64,000 bases of DNA from Auanema rhodensis (GCA_964057225.1 OZ059896.1:11392501-11456500), one strand, 5' to 3'; positions 52,290 to 62,875 are shown, counted from the stretch's first letter. Translations and numbers: made by a program. Notes: generated by a model not told the origin, from the sequence alone.

Positions 52290-53626
52290 TTACAAACTGG
52301 TATCAATATATGGAGCACGATTGTTGTCAATTGAAAGAATAGAGTCATATTCTGCATAAACAATAGCATATAAACCCTCTTGCGGCGTTTGTTGACCAAA
52401 TTCCAATTTCAGGGCCACATTACCTTGTCGTATAACATCAAATAACTCGGACGAGTGTACAGTCGGTGAAATATCAAATACAAAAAATGTGAAGCCGGTT
52501 TTATACATTGCTGGTGTAATACCATTGGATGAATCTGTACGACCAAGGCCCAAACCCTCCAACATATCAATATATGCTGTGGCATAGGAAGAACGCCATT
52601 CTAAATTAGAAGGGCGGGTAGGTATTACCCGATTGTTGAGCGTCAAGTATATATTTTTCAATTCAAACGGTTTAAAGTTGAATGGCGAATGTTTAAAAGT
52701 ACCATTATAGGCGTGTGCGCCGACAAGACCTACTACAACACGTTTCGGTGTATGCGACGTGAATAATATGTTATTGGGTGAATCCAAACGGCCTCCTTCT
52801 ATGAAATAAGAGCGCATTTTCACTGACGTCATGGGGTAGTGTATTCGTTCCTTTACAAGTTTATCTTCTATAGCCATAGCTAATCCAGCGTTTAGATCAA
52901 ACTCTTGAATAAGCAAGTGCACATCGTTGATATCTATTTTCAGGTTTGGAAACTCCTCCTTCATTGCAGCATCCTTGCTTTCATTATTCCATCCAAGTGT
53001 GTCAATTAAGAAATTATCACGGTTTGGATATGCAGTTAGCTCCATTTTTGAATAGTTTACAAACAGTCGTTCCTGATTGAATAAGTCGATACTGATGGGA
53101 GCAGGTATCTCACACAATATGCCATTTTTAACAAGCCCTTGTCGCGCTCTAAAGCCAGCGCCGGCTGCATTATCAATATATATCTATCCGCATAATAGCC
53201 TGATATGGCAAGTTTGCTCTCTTTAACATCGTTGCTATACATTAGAATATTCTCAATATATGTTTTGTAGGCATGATTTACGGTAGAGTCATGCACGCTA
53301 ACATCACCAATTTTTAAATGATACGAGTGTATCAAACTGGCTGCAAATTGTTGGCATGGTGCAAAAACAAGGTTGTCTGGTACTGGATCACCGTTTGTGG
53401 TTACAATTTTGAATTTTACATTCAACCAACACCTTCTCAGATTAAGAAATGATTTGGAATTTTGGGCTATAACAAATTCCCATTGTCCTTGAGGAAGAAA
53501 AGTATTTTTTAAAGGAACTTGTACAGTACGAGTGGATTCAACACCGAATGCCGACGCCGGTATGTCACTATAATTAATATTGGGTAAAAGTGCTTGTGCT
53601 GATTTTGAATCTATCAATTTAGCCAT
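52290..53626 (-). pseudogene. MCP: Major capsid protein of element A, frameshifted
   Basis: Homologue of the B capsid gene over its full length. At about 53,178-53,185 the A copy has two extra bases relative to B (within a TATATAT run), which shifts the frame after SGYYADRYI. The N-terminal 140-odd codons and the C-terminal 275 codons are each open. Outside this point identity to B is high, so the lesion is young. The gene begins directly after the pVI-like gene, as in B. Confidence 0.88.
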
Positions 53627-54079
53627 TTAAATACGATACGACCGCTCACGAGTTATGCACAGACGCTTATGAGGTTTTGTGGTTTTGCGTCGTCGCCGCT
53701 TGCCCAAACCGGTAAGACCTCGTATAGCCTGCCGGCCGGCTGTTTTAAGAGTTTGCTTGATATTATCGCCCTTGAGCACCCCATCAACAATTTCATTGCT
53801 AGTTTTTAGCAACTGGCCGCCAAGAGGTGAATTTACAACTGGACTATTGCTTACAGCACTGGATAATGCATTCCTTCCAGCATTGATGAGATTTTGGGCT
53901 ATAGGTGATTGAATAATGCGTGGTAAAAACGATGCCAATGTTGCCAGTATACCACCCAGGCCATGACCTCTCTGCATACCACGTTGAAACATCATTCCAC
54001 TAAATGGCGCCCCACCCATTTGTTGATTCAAAAGTGTTGTCCATTGAATTGAGTTCAAGTCTAGAAGGAGGTGTGGCAT
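53627..54079 (-). CDS. pVI-like minor virion protein (element A)
   Basis: Intact 150-codon homologue of the B protein, starting at ATG 54,079. The Gly/Met-rich segment and the basic tail (LGKRRRRKTTKPHKRLC) are unchanged. The few differences (such as IKQTLKTAGRQAIRGLTG) are in the helix. It is divergent from the protease gene across 50 bp. Confidence 0.62.
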   Translation of the reverse strand: MPHLLLDLNSIQWTTLLNQQMGGAPFSGMMFQRGMQRGHGLGGILATLASFLPRIIQSPIAQNLINAGRNALSSAVSNSPVVNSPLGGQLLKTSNEIVDGVLKGDNIKQTLKTAGRQAIRGLTGLGKRRRRKTTKPHKRLCITRERSYRI

Positions 54080-54129
54080 ATTGAACCGCACGTGCGCAAT
54101 ACAAAAGTTACACTAGATCATTTTACTAA

Positions 54130-54585
54130 ATGTATTCGTCTGAAATAGCGTCACTATTGCGATCTGTCCGCATCACTCGAAAACTATTCCTCGGTGTATT
54201 TAGCGCGGATACTCTACCCAAAACACGTCGAAAGAACTTTGCACTTGTTGTAAATACTGACACACACGATAAACCGGGCACACATTGGCAAGTCATCTTT
54301 GTACGTAATGATCAAGCCTACTTTTTCTGTAGCTTGGGTTATAAAATGAACAAGTACATTCGTCATTATCTGGCCAAATATAAAAATGTAAAAGTTAATA
54401 CTTGCAAACCACAACGCATAATTGAATACACTTGTGGTGGTTATGCAATATTTGTAATACTAATGTTGTCAGCTGGTAATACATTTGAAAGCATTTGTTC
54501 ATTTTTTAAACTATTACAAAACGATGATGTCTTTATTAAAGCGTTTATGCATAAAGTATTCGACTATAAATTATCTAGCATATGA
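54130..54585 (+). CDS. PRO: Adenain-like cysteine protease (element A)
   Basis: 151 codons, open from MYSSEIASLL to DYKLSSI. The catalytic histidine (GTHWQVIFV) and cysteine (EYTCGGYAIFV) are both present, so the enzyme could still be functional although the element is not. Differences from B are scattered and mostly conservative. Confidence 0.85.
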   Translation: MYSSEIASLLRSVRITRKLFLGVFSADTLPKTRRKNFALVVNTDTHDKPGTHWQVIFVRNDQAYFFCSLGYKMNKYIRHYLAKYKNVKVNTCKPQRIIEYTCGGYAIFVILMLSAGNTFESICSFFKLLQNDDVFIKAFMHKVFDYKLSSI

Positions 54586-54631
54586 TCAACTTCGCCATTA
54601 AAACGTCACCTGCTACATTAGGTGGTCAGTT

Positions 54632-54802
54632 ATGAATATTCCCTGTCACTGTGAATTATGTATAAGATACACGTTGGAACAATCTGTGCCAACACCCCTG
54701 TACAAAAAGATTTTGAAACGTATTTCAGTGCCATTCATTAAAGGAATATCTCTGGGACTAGGCTTTTGTACAACACTAGTCATTATTCCACTCATTATAT
54801 AA
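54632..54802 (+). CDS. Small Cys-rich tail-anchored protein, 56 aa (element A)
   Basis: Homologue of the 56-residue protein of B with identical length. It has MNIPCHCELC at the start and GISLGLGFCTTLVIIPLII at the hydrophobic end. The CxCxxC cluster and membrane segment are kept while the middle varies. It lies between protease and zinc-finger genes, 46 and 41 bp from them. Confidence 0.68.
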   Translation: MNIPCHCELCIRYTLEQSVPTPLYKKILKRISVPFIKGISLGLGFCTTLVIIPLII

Positions 54803-54843
54803 AAGTGAGTTGACTGTGTGTGGTTGTTTTTTATTTTCCTCTA

Positions 54844-55308
54844 ATGGAACTTTTATGTAACAAGTATTGTGTTACGTGCAAGGAAATATTTTCATCAGTC
54901 AAGCATTTTAGTGATCACGTATTAAAAAGACATGACGGGATTCAACCCGTATGTAACAGTTATATCAGCAATGCTGACTTTATTCAAAAATATGGACATT
55001 TGGATGGTGTTCGTAGACGTTTGTGCCCTTATTGTAGTGAAACTTTTGGAACAAGATTCAATTGTCAGCGTCATATTCGGCGTCTTCATAATAGTAATGG
55101 AACGAATGGTAAAGATGGTGATGGAAATGATACCAGCGAACCCTCTGAAAAAACTGAGGAGTTTGTACAGTCAACCGAACCAAAACGATGCCGCTGCAAT
55201 AGTAACCGAGAATATTCACAACACGAGCCGCGCATCGAACAAAACGGCGCTGAACTACCTTTTAAACCTTCGAAAATCGTAATGTGGTCTTGTATAACTG
55301 TTGAATAA
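54844..55308 (+). CDS. C2H2 zinc-finger protein (element A)
   Basis: 154-codon homologue of the B protein. Both fingers retain their ligands (CVTCKEIF...HVLKRH and CPYCSETF...HIRRLH). The acidic C-terminal half has drifted and is richer in Glu and Pro. Its stop is 5 bp from the convergent penton-like gene. Confidence 0.77.
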   Translation: MELLCNKYCVTCKEIFSSVKHFSDHVLKRHDGIQPVCNSYISNADFIQKYGHLDGVRRRLCPYCSETFGTRFNCQRHIRRLHNSNGTNGKDGDGNDTSEPSEKTEEFVQSTEPKRCRCNSNREYSQHEPRIEQNGAELPFKPSKIVMWSCITVE

Positions 55309-55313
55309 AACAT

Positions 55314-56171
55314 TTATTTCACATTTTTAACATGTAACGTAACAACTGTAGAACCATAATTAAATTGCATAGGGCGGCCAAATTCATCTAAAATTTCAAT
55401 ACGTATAGTATCGAGTGTTTGCTTAGTGATTGGTACATAACGAATAGGATTAAATGTTTTGGCAATCATTTTACCAAATTCGGTGGGAGGTGGTACAGGT
55501 AAACATGCAAGTAAATTAGCTTTCACATTACCGAGAATGGAATATTCTACAATATCACAATATATATACATTGTATTAATGTTATTTGAAAAATCAATGG
55601 GGCGCCTGGCTATTAACGTGTCGTTGATAATTTTATTCTCAAAGCCAAGAAAATATGCGAGAGCATCACCGAGTGTTGCATTCAATAATAGCCGCTTACT
55701 TGTTACAAACTCTATGCGTTGTAGTGTTTTGTTAAATCGAAACGTGGCGTCTGCCAGCATTTCCTTGACAAGTTTAGCCTCAGCTTGTCGATTATTATAC
55801 CACTTTTTCACATCTTCATCTTTATCTATCAAACCCTTTATACGTGCATCTTCCTCAGCTCCAAGAGGCTTAGTGCTGCTAGCAATAAATTGTTCTTTTC
55901 CAGCATTGATTCCGCGTATTATTTCATCACCATTTGCATAGTTACCTTTGGGCAAGTGCAGAATAAACTTTCTGTTGGAAAAACGTAGTGTATAAGAAAG
56001 ATTTTCTTGTACATTTAATATCGAACACGGAAAAATTATGTCTGTCAGCCCAATGCAATATCTGTTATTGCGTAGCCTTAATGTTTCAGGTAACCTGGTA
56101 AGAAACACTGATGAGGTATTACTTTTTTCAGAGTCAACTGATGACGGCAAAGTAATGTAAAAGTCATCCAT
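55314..56171 (-). CDS. mCP: Minor capsid (penton-like) protein (element A)
   Basis: 285 codons, open, and the same length as the B homologue. It starts MDDFYITLPSSVDSEKSNTS and ends NYGSTVVTLHVKNVK. The charged middle insertion is the most variable part. Divergent from the ATPase gene, with 79 bp between starts, as in B. Confidence 0.77.
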   Translation of the reverse strand: MDDFYITLPSSVDSEKSNTSSVFLTRLPETLRLRNNRYCIGLTDIIFPCSILNVQENLSYTLRFSNRKFILHLPKGNYANGDEIIRGINAGKEQFIASSTKPLGAEEDARIKGLIDKDEDVKKWYNNRQAEAKLVKEMLADATFRFNKTLQRIEFVTSKRLLLNATLGDALAYFLGFENKIINDTLIARRPIDFSNNINTMYIYCDIVEYSILGNVKANLLACLPVPPPTEFGKMIAKTFNPIRYVPITKQTLDTIRIEILDEFGRPMQFNYGSTVVTLHVKNVK

Positions 56172-56250
56172 CAGAGACCACCACCTGATGCGTGCACACT
56201 AGTATAAATGAAATCATTTGCATTATAGGTACATTTACGAGTGGTTGATT

Positions 56251-56898
56251 ATGGTTTTCAGCTTCAAACAACCCAGTCAGACAACTGTAATAGGGGCAAC
56301 GCAATGTGGTAAAACTACCCTTATAAAACGTATATGTGAAAATACTGAAAAGTTTTTCAACGTCCCCATTGATAGAATATTCTGGTTCAGTCAATGTGGA
56401 GCATCGTCAGGTGTTCCATTAAATGATGAGCGTTTAATAGTTATTCAAGGACCACCTGATCCGGATATAATAAAAGAGCAAAAGGGAGTAAACACCATAC
56501 TAGTGCTGGATGATTTGATGAATTTTTTCTCATCGAATAAAGCGGCTAAAGAATTACTCAACAACATTTTTACAGTGTGGGCACATCACTGGAATTTGGC
56601 AGTGTTTAATCTTGTGCAAGCTGCATTTCAGCTAGACAGGACCAGTCGAATTAATAGTACATATATAATACTGATGAAAAGTCATTCGGATATATTACAA
56701 ATACGTAATTGTCTGCAACAATTATTTGGCCCCCGCTTTAAAAATGCTCTAGAAGCATATGATGATGCAATGTCTACACCCTATAGTCATTTACTGATTG
56801 ACAACCATCCTTTAACAAATGAGAAACAGCGTATACTATCAGATATAACAGCGGAGCACCCTATTGTTTATGTAGCCAGAAATATATTCAGTGTTTAA
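56251..56898 (+). CDS. ATPase: Maverick genome-packaging ATPase (element A)
   Basis: 215 codons from ATG 56,251, open. Walker A (TVIGATQCGKTTLIKRI) and Walker B (TILVLDDLMNFF) are intact, as is HHWNLAVFNLVQAAFQLD. Very similar to the B copy. It is followed 12 bp later by the 102-codon gene. Confidence 0.9.
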   Translation: MVFSFKQPSQTTVIGATQCGKTTLIKRICENTEKFFNVPIDRIFWFSQCGASSGVPLNDERLIVIQGPPDPDIIKEQKGVNTILVLDDLMNFFSSNKAAKELLNNIFTVWAHHWNLAVFNLVQAAFQLDRTSRINSTYIILMKSHSDILQIRNCLQQLFGPRFKNALEAYDDAMSTPYSHLLIDNHPLTNEKQRILSDITAEHPIVYVARNIFSV

Positions 56899-56910
56899 TG
56901 TGCATGTTCA

Positions 56911-57219
56911 ATGAGTGGTCGTATTTTGTCAAATTACAACTTTTTATCTTCTTGTGCCAAAACCCCTTGTTCTGTTTCCTCATTTTCTTTTTCACAAATT
57001 GAAATTATTGTTGAAATTGTATTTAATATTGTGAAAAATAATAATTTTCTCTTAACTAACAAGGAATATAAAACCCTTTTGCCCATATCCTCATTATTAC
57101 GTCAAATAGCTTTGATACGCACACCCGAAAAGGCTAAAACTTTATTGGCAACGATTTCACACAAACAATTGAAAACAATAGTTTCATGCGGAATTGCTTA
57201 TTTTGGTTTTAAAAGATGA
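56911..57219 (+). CDS. Conserved small Maverick protein, 102 aa (element A)
   Basis: Open and nearly identical to the B copy (ends AYFGFKR rather than AYFGFKS). Its stop overlaps the ATG of the next gene in an ATGA, the same arrangement as in B. Function unknown. Confidence 0.72.
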   Translation: MSGRILSNYNFLSSCAKTPCSVSSFSFSQIEIIVEIVFNIVKNNNFLLTNKEYKTLLPISSLLRQIALIRTPEKAKTLLATISHKQLKTIVSCGIAYFGFKR

Positions 57220-57947
57220 AACTCAATCATAAATATCGTCTAATCCCTGTTGATGACGCTGAATATAGACAAGTTTGATGCTGAATTGAAGCTCTTACGA
57301 GAGAATAAATCTATACCCGATTATAAAAAGGCTGAACTATACGAAGACTTGATTACCCGTCTCAAAAACTATAGAGAAAGCATAGATGCGCCTATATCAG
57401 TACAAGTGGAAAATGCTGATCCACCATTATTGCCAGAATACAAGCTGCCACGAAAGTATAACGATCTGTGGGAAAGATTTCCAGAGGTGCGTACAAACAA
57501 AAATAACCAACTTGTGATTAATAATGAGCCCGTACCAAACACAAATATTACAAAAATTTTGGATTTTGTACTGGATAAAACAAAGACGGAACCCAATGGA
57601 TTCTCAGTATTAGCCAAATTCTTAGCCAGTAATGGGGTCTCTAGCCTAACAAGAAGGCAAAAAATGTAGAGCCTGCCGTCAGTAACAAGGATTCAGTTGA
57701 TCCCGTGCCTACATCCACATCGGCTGTCACAGACTTGGATGCTACTATTAATATATTACCTAGAACACCACGTCATCGTAAGGCTGTTATTCGATATTCA
57801 CCCTCTCCGCGTCGTACATTCAAATCCAAAGCTATAAATAAAAAGGCAAAACCCGCTGACACTGGTGAATCATATTACACACCTCAGGCGGGAGAAACAC
57901 AGAATGGCAAAGGCCGTAAACGATTCTACATTAGATTATGGAAGTAA
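57216..57947 (+). pseudogene. Conserved Maverick protein (238-aa type) of element A, frameshifted
   Basis: Aligned to B, the start MKLNHKYRLIPVDD is followed by a 5-bp deletion (about 57,256-57,263) that shifts the frame. The frame reopens from about 57,250 to 57,669 and ends after SNGVSSLTRRQKM. A second frame change near 57,640 leads to the basic C-terminal part (SAVTDLDATINILPRTPRHR, ending GRKRFYIRLWK) at 57,705-57,947. The product cannot be made intact. Confidence 0.82.
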
Positions 57948-58971
57948 TGTTTTGGAGAACATTTATTATAATATTAAGCATCCAGCTTCTTATACGTCTG
58001 CCAAAAATCTATTATTGGAAGCGCGAAAGCATGGCATCGCAAAAGCACAAGTTGAAAGTTTTTTGCAAGACTCTGAAACTTTTACACGTCATAAACCAAC
58101 GAGACTGCATATGCAGACTAAAAAGACTAGAGGCTGTGGTCGATTCCTAACAATGCAAGCAGATTTGGTTGATATGCAAAAATATAAAAAATCAAATGAC
58201 GGCTATGCTTACATGTTGACCATGATTGATGTTTATACACGCATGTTATATGTTAGGCCTTTGAAAACTAAAGGTGGTTTAGAGGTTGCTACTGCATTTG
58301 AAAATGTATTCAAGGATTTTATACCAATCCAACTGATAACGGATAACGGTGCAGAGTTTTATAATAGTCATTGTGAAAAACTATTCAAAACATTTGCCAT
58401 ACTGCATGGATCAACAAGTTCACCACAAAAGGCGGCAATGGTGGAGCGAGCAAATAGAACTTTAAAAACGCGCATGATGAAATATCTCTATTACAAGAAT
58501 AATCATCGATGGATTGATATACTAGATGACTTGGTCGAAGGAATAAACAAATCTTATAATCGGTCGATTAAAATGCGCCCCGTAGATGTTACAGCAAATA
58601 TATTCGTTGAAGAATATGCACCAGCTGTTCGCAACCGATTCAAAATTGGTGATAATGTTCGCATAAGCAAGAACAGGCGTACTTTTGAAAAAAGTTACGA
58701 GTCTGGATATACAATGGAACTATTCACAATTGATGAGATTGTAGCCGGGAACCCAACCGTGTATAAACTTGTAGATTATAATGGTGAACGTATAAAGGGA
58801 ATATTCTATGAGCCTGAACTTGTGTTGGCTACTAATAAAAACAACCAGTACTATATTGAGAAAGTTTTGAAAGAGCGTGCACGAAATGGTAAACGCCAAG
58901 TATTTGTAAAATGGAGTGGCTATCCCGACAACTTTAATGAATGGATAGATGCAGAAAATTTAAATGTATAA
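57904..58971 (+). CDS. INT: Maverick integrase with C-terminal chromodomain (element A)
   Basis: 355 codons, open, starting MAKAVNDSTLDYGSNVL. The acidic catalytic residues in MQADLVDM, LITDNGAEFYNS and KAAMVERANRTLKTRM are kept. The chromodomain (YYIEKVLKERARNGKRQVFV, then KWSGYPDNFNEW) is intact. It overlaps the end of the broken upstream gene by the same 44 bp as in B. The enzyme could be functional and act in trans. Confidence 0.93.
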   Translation: MAKAVNDSTLDYGSNVLENIYYNIKHPASYTSAKNLLLEARKHGIAKAQVESFLQDSETFTRHKPTRLHMQTKKTRGCGRFLTMQADLVDMQKYKKSNDGYAYMLTMIDVYTRMLYVRPLKTKGGLEVATAFENVFKDFIPIQLITDNGAEFYNSHCEKLFKTFAILHGSTSSPQKAAMVERANRTLKTRMMKYLYYKNNHRWIDILDDLVEGINKSYNRSIKMRPVDVTANIFVEEYAPAVRNRFKIGDNVRISKNRRTFEKSYESGYTMELFTIDEIVAGNPTVYKLVDYNGERIKGIFYEPELVLATNKNNQYYIEKVLKERARNGKRQVFVKWSGYPDNFNEWIDAENLNV

Positions 58972-59268
58972 TTTTTCACTGTTGTTGTAAACAATTGTAT
59001 TAATAATAAATGATTTATTTGATCAATCGTTCATATTGTAACAATAAAAAACCAGCAAAACATAAAAGCCAAGACAATGATATAACCTATAATTATAAAC
59101 TGATTAATATTTAAATTTTTAATGCTTACCAGTTGGTTAGAGAGTCGGCTGTTGATGGATAATTTCAAACTTCGAAAGCTGGAAAAAAAAATGTTACGGC
59201 TAAGAAAATTTAAATATAACATAACAAAATCAACCAACTGTCCATTAAACAGTTTGTGCTTGTTGTAG
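58972..59268 (-). other. Conserved splice-signal module 3' of the end gene (element A)
   Basis: Reverse-strand counterpart of the module at 36,735-37,029: acceptor CCGTAACATTTTTTTTTCCA, a short segment ending NQL before a GTAAG donor, and an acceptor ahead of a hydrophobic stretch reading IIVLAFMFCWFFIVTI with a stop. The hydrophobic ending is shared with B only in part, so coding status is uncertain. Confidence 0.35.
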
Positions 59269-59862
59269 TCAAAACGATGGATCAAAACGGATAAGCATAT
59301 TCAAGTTGAGCGCCTGTTGACTTAATTTAAAGTAGAACACATTCTGCTTATAACCAAAAGACTTGACAGTTGACTCATCAGTATAAATGGCAATGTAACC
59401 CATATTATTCAACAATTGTTTTGATGACATGCTAGAATAGGAACGCATCTGTAAAAGAAAAAATAATAATTAGAATTAATAATTTTATAATCTCACATTG
59501 ATTGTTGAATTTTCAGGTTTATAATGACGGAAAACTTTTAAAAGCCCTAAGGCATCATTCCTCGCTCTACACTTGACACAGAGGCTGAAACAGTGGTACT
59601 CGTCTACGACTTGCAATGTATCCCTACAAGTTTTGCAGAGACATATTGGTCTCATAACTACAGGCTGTTGTGGAGAGCTATCCTTTGAGATTTGTACCTG
59701 CTTTTTTGGTGTGTCTAAACAAAAAATAATTAATAACAAAAATAAAACCTTACCAAAGAATGTGGCAGCAAAGTTGGGTCCTGGTGTGGGTGGTCTTGGA
59801 ACATCCGGTTCCGGTGTCGAAGGTACAATATTCTCTACATCAACAAGAGCGGAACGCTTCAT
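59269..59862 (-). CDS. Maverick end gene with Cys-rich motif, unknown function (element A)
   Basis: Homologue of 36,149-36,734 with the same three exons. It starts MKRSALVDVENIVPSTPEPD, with the proline-rich stretch PEPDVPRPPTPGPNF. The Cys set (CLCKTCRDTLQ...CFSLCVKCRARNDALG) and the last exon MRSYSSMSSKQLLNNMGYIA...LIRFDPSF are present. The stop is at 59,271-59,269. The frame remains open upstream of the ATG to about 60,117, including a tandem repeat, but no ATG is found there. Confidence 0.66.
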
Positions 59863-59963
59863 GTTTGTAGCCCAATTGGAGGCTTTTCCTAAACAACAAC
59901 GAACTTTTACGTCTAGGGTCCAAGTAGAGTAGAGGAAAGTCCTAGCAGCAGTCTGTTGACGTT

Positions 59964-60083
59964 GGATCAGATCGTCGGCTTGTTGGCAGAGGTGGATCGG
60001 CGAGAAGACTTGGTGGCGGAGCTGGATCGGAGAGTAGACTTGTTGACAGAGCTGGATCGTAGAGTCGACTTGTTGGCGGAGCT
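59964..60083. repeat. Four tandem 30-bp repeats upstream of the end gene (element A)
   Basis: Four adjoining units of exactly 30 bp (starting 59,964, 59,994, 60,024 and 60,054), each beginning GGATC and containing GACTTGTTGGCGGAGCT or a close variant. The unit is a whole number of codons, which explains long frames on both strands here. Element B has no such array. It lies between the conserved TATA box (60,117-60,125) and the ATG, thus in the presumed 5' UTR. Confidence 0.88.
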
Positions 60084-60744
60084 GAAATGCAAATTTCGGT
60101 CTAAAAAATTTTGCCACCTTTTATACAAACTTTGTTGTAAAGCTCTACCCACTCCGCCTCTTTCACAAAACAGTTGACTGCTGTATGCGGCTTTTCTATT
60201 TGTTATATATTACAACAAATATATGCATTTATACATTAATTAGCAGTTTGTTGCGCAAACAGCTGCCAAATGCGCTAAAATACACCGATTGCGCCAACAG
60301 TTGCCGGATTAACAACCTGTAAACTATCCGCTTATTAATTACTTGTTACAGCATTCGATTTCGTAAATCCAAATATTTAACAATAATTCAACTCATTTGT
60401 GACAAGTCCTTATACAATAACAACTGTCAGCCAAAATTGTGGAATATTACAATAGGATCGTTTAATATTGTATTCATATTCTTATTATAACAGCTGTGGT
60501 ACACTCTTATTTTTATAGTTTAGGAAACACTAATTCAAAATGTTGGATCCTTCTGAGGAAACGCAGTATTGTTGCGAAAAACAGACTTGTACACATCCGA
60601 TTACAAGTACAACATTTCCAGACACTTTGTAAAAAAGAAACTCTTACAAAATGTTAACACATGTTCTAATTTTAAATGAAAATTTATTGTTCAATAAATA
60701 TATTACGAAACATTTATTCTATTCTTGAACATAGTTATGAAATA

Positions 60745-62875
60745 CATTATTTATTTATTTATTTATTCGTTCTATATCACAGATTCTTGATAATCAAAAG
60801 CTTATTGTGAACGTAGGTATACTGCGAAAAAGCATCTTACAATATGAACTGGGGAAAGTAAATTAAAAATTACAATCAGAAAAATTAGAAAAAGGATGAA
60901 AGTGGTAAATAGTTGTATAATAGAATAGACTAGAATACAAGAAATATAACATAACGATATTGAAGCATATGAAATTCTATTACTATTTCTTAGCAGTTTG
61001 TGAAAACAAAAACAGATTATGTTCAGCAAAGTTTGATGAACTGACTCTTTAAATATAGCTGATCAGGTGCGGTGGAACTCAGAAATGAGTCAAGCCCGTT
61101 CTAATAGCAAAGAGAAAAACTGTTACTCATTGCTACGACTGATGTTGATACAGTATAGATGACAGTAGCAGTCTGGCAGAAAAAAAAAGTAAGAAAAGAA
61201 CCTTGTATGTTAATTGAAAAGAAAACGATGATACAGATTAAAAAAAAAAAAATAATGGTCACGATAAAATATGAGACAAGATATGTTTCCGGAAAGAATG
61301 TTTTGTACGAAGGCTGACTATGGCTTCAGGAAGAGAGTTCCATAGATTTACAGTTCTGTATTCAATTCCATTCCTTGTTTCTGTCCTCCATAGAGTAGGA
61401 TGAGCTAGATTCCATTGGTGTCTGCGCAGAGAATTCAGATTCTTGATAATGAAAAAAGATTGTGAGTTTCCTGTGGCTTCTATTGTTATATGAGCAAAAT
61501 AGAACAATAGATCAGAAAGAACCCTCCTAGTTATCAGATCTTCAGTTTCAAGATAAGATAGCTGATCTTTGTAAGTTAGGTCAAGACCGGCTCGGCCAAA
61601 GATTGCTTTAAAAAACTTTTTCTGAACTTTTTCTATTCGTTGTTTGCCTGCAATGTTCTGTGGTGACCAGATAACTGATCCATATTCAAGTATGGGTCGG
61701 ACGTAACAGCTGAAAAGTTTGAACAATAATTTAGGACATTTAGAGTAGAAACAACGGAGAATAGTTCGGCATTTGACGGCCGCAATACTACAAATTGAAT
61801 TAATGTGTTTTTCGAAAGACAAGTTATTTTCCGTCCAAATACCCAGATCTTTGTATGCAGATACTATAGAGAGAGATGAATCGCCAAAAGTGAAATTAGT
61901 AATGTTGTGATAATTAGATGATTTGTTAGAGACAATCATTACTTTAGATTTTTCGGTGTTGACTTTCATTTTGTTATCATGACACCATTTGTAAAGAGAA
62001 TTAAGAGCATTTTGAAGGCTCTCAGGGTTACAACTATGAAGTTTTAGATCATCAGCATATAAAATGGGATGAACATCGGATGTGAATAAGGAAGTTATGT
62101 CGTTTATGTAAAACAGAAACAGTAGAGGGCCAAGAACCGTTCCTTGAGGAACCCCACATGTAAGACTAACAGGGTCGGATAGACTTTTGTTGATGAGTAC
62201 AGAGTAAGAACGGTTTTGGATAAAAGATCCAAGAAAATTAAGAAGAGACCCACGAATTCCAATAGATTTCAATTTTGCAAAGAGAATGGAGTGATCAATG
62301 AGATCGAATGCTTTTGAGAAATCAATAAACGCAACAAAAACTGTATTTTTATCATCAATAAGTGATCTCCATTTGATATGGCTGGAAACAAGGGCTGTTA
62401 CAGTGCTGCGTTTAGGAAGAAAAGCGTGCTGAACATTGGAAATGCTGCCCGAGGATACACCAAAATGAAGAAGGGGAGATCGAATAAGTCGTTCAAAGAC
62501 TTTAGATAAACTTGGGGTTAGTGAGATTGGACGGTAATTAGAAGGATCAGAAGGGTTGCCTTTCTTGAAAACCGGACGTATCCAAGCTGTTTTCCAGTCA
62601 GGAGGACAAGAAGAAAAAACAAGGAGGTTATGAAAAATAAACGAGAGAGGATTGCAGAGGGTGCCTGCACATTGTTTGAGAAAGTAGTACGGAATTCCAT
62701 CCGGAGAAGTAGATGCGCGCGAAGGAAGGTGAGAAAGAATGTTGAAAACCTTTTCAGGGGAGATGTCGATGAAGTCAATGACTGATGGAGAGTAATTGAG
62801 AAGATGAGAGTAAGTGGAAGATGAAGAGGATTTGACAGCAAAGACGGAGGAAAAAATTTCAGCTTTGTCTACGTC
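60745..62875 (-). mobile_element. Non-LTR retrotransposon (LINE), cut by element C
   Basis: The 3' half of a LINE on the minus strand. Reverse transcriptase coding is followed by about 500 bp of 3' UTR and a tail of AATA repeats (complement TTATTTATTTATTTATT at about 60,750-60,767). Its upstream half, expected to contain the endonuclease, is not in the window, because Maverick C starts exactly at 62,876. It probably continues on the far side of C. Confidence 0.82.
61259..62875 (-). pseudogene. LINE reverse transcriptase, partial (5' end missing)
   Basis: About 538 codons belonging to the LINE, beginning DVDKAEIFSSVF. The reverse transcriptase palm and fingers are visible: SPDGIPYYFLKQC, FVAFIDFSKAFDLIDHSILF (first catalytic Asp), GVPQGTVLGPLLFLFYINDI, and the ILYADDLKLHSC box (YADD). 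The C-terminal third has the segment RPILEYGSVIWSPQ, WNLAHPTLWRTETRNG and LWNSLPEAIV that many Jockey/CR1-like elements share. The frame is continuous to the stop at 61,259, so this copy is young. The first 13 codons of the longer raw frame come from the end of Maverick C and are not LINE sequence. Confidence 0.85.

Larger units (their letters stand above)
29134..60510 (+). mobile_element. Maverick/Polinton element A, old copy, split by element B
   Basis: The left terminal repeat begins at 29,134. The polymerase gene (+) is interrupted after 34,575 by element B and resumes after 50,334. The other genes follow: capsid genes, protease, zinc finger, penton-like protein, ATPase, two unknowns, integrase, then the spliced end gene near 59,269-59,862. 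Gene order is identical to B read in reverse. Homology to B beyond the end gene can be followed to about 60,300-60,500, but no right-hand terminal repeat was found, so this boundary is approximate and the right end is probably deleted. Frameshifts in polymerase, major capsid and the 238-codon gene, plus a stop in polymerase, show that A is non-autonomous. Confidence 0.85.

Noticed and set aside
52290-53626. Two capsid genes in A
   Set aside because: A 2-bp insertion splits one homologue of the single B gene.
57250-57947. Two small independent genes before the A integrase
   Set aside because: They are pieces of one gene with frameshifts relative to B.
60541-60633. 30-codon frame between element A and the LINE
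   Set aside because: Short, no family resemblance, no conserved counterpart in B. Treated as chance.
60300-60760. Right terminal repeat of element A
   Set aside because: Searched by eye for the GACCTCAA/GCGC block, palindromic units, iterons and tip in reverse orientation and found none. TTATAGT near 60,516 resembles the left flank of A but is too short to count.
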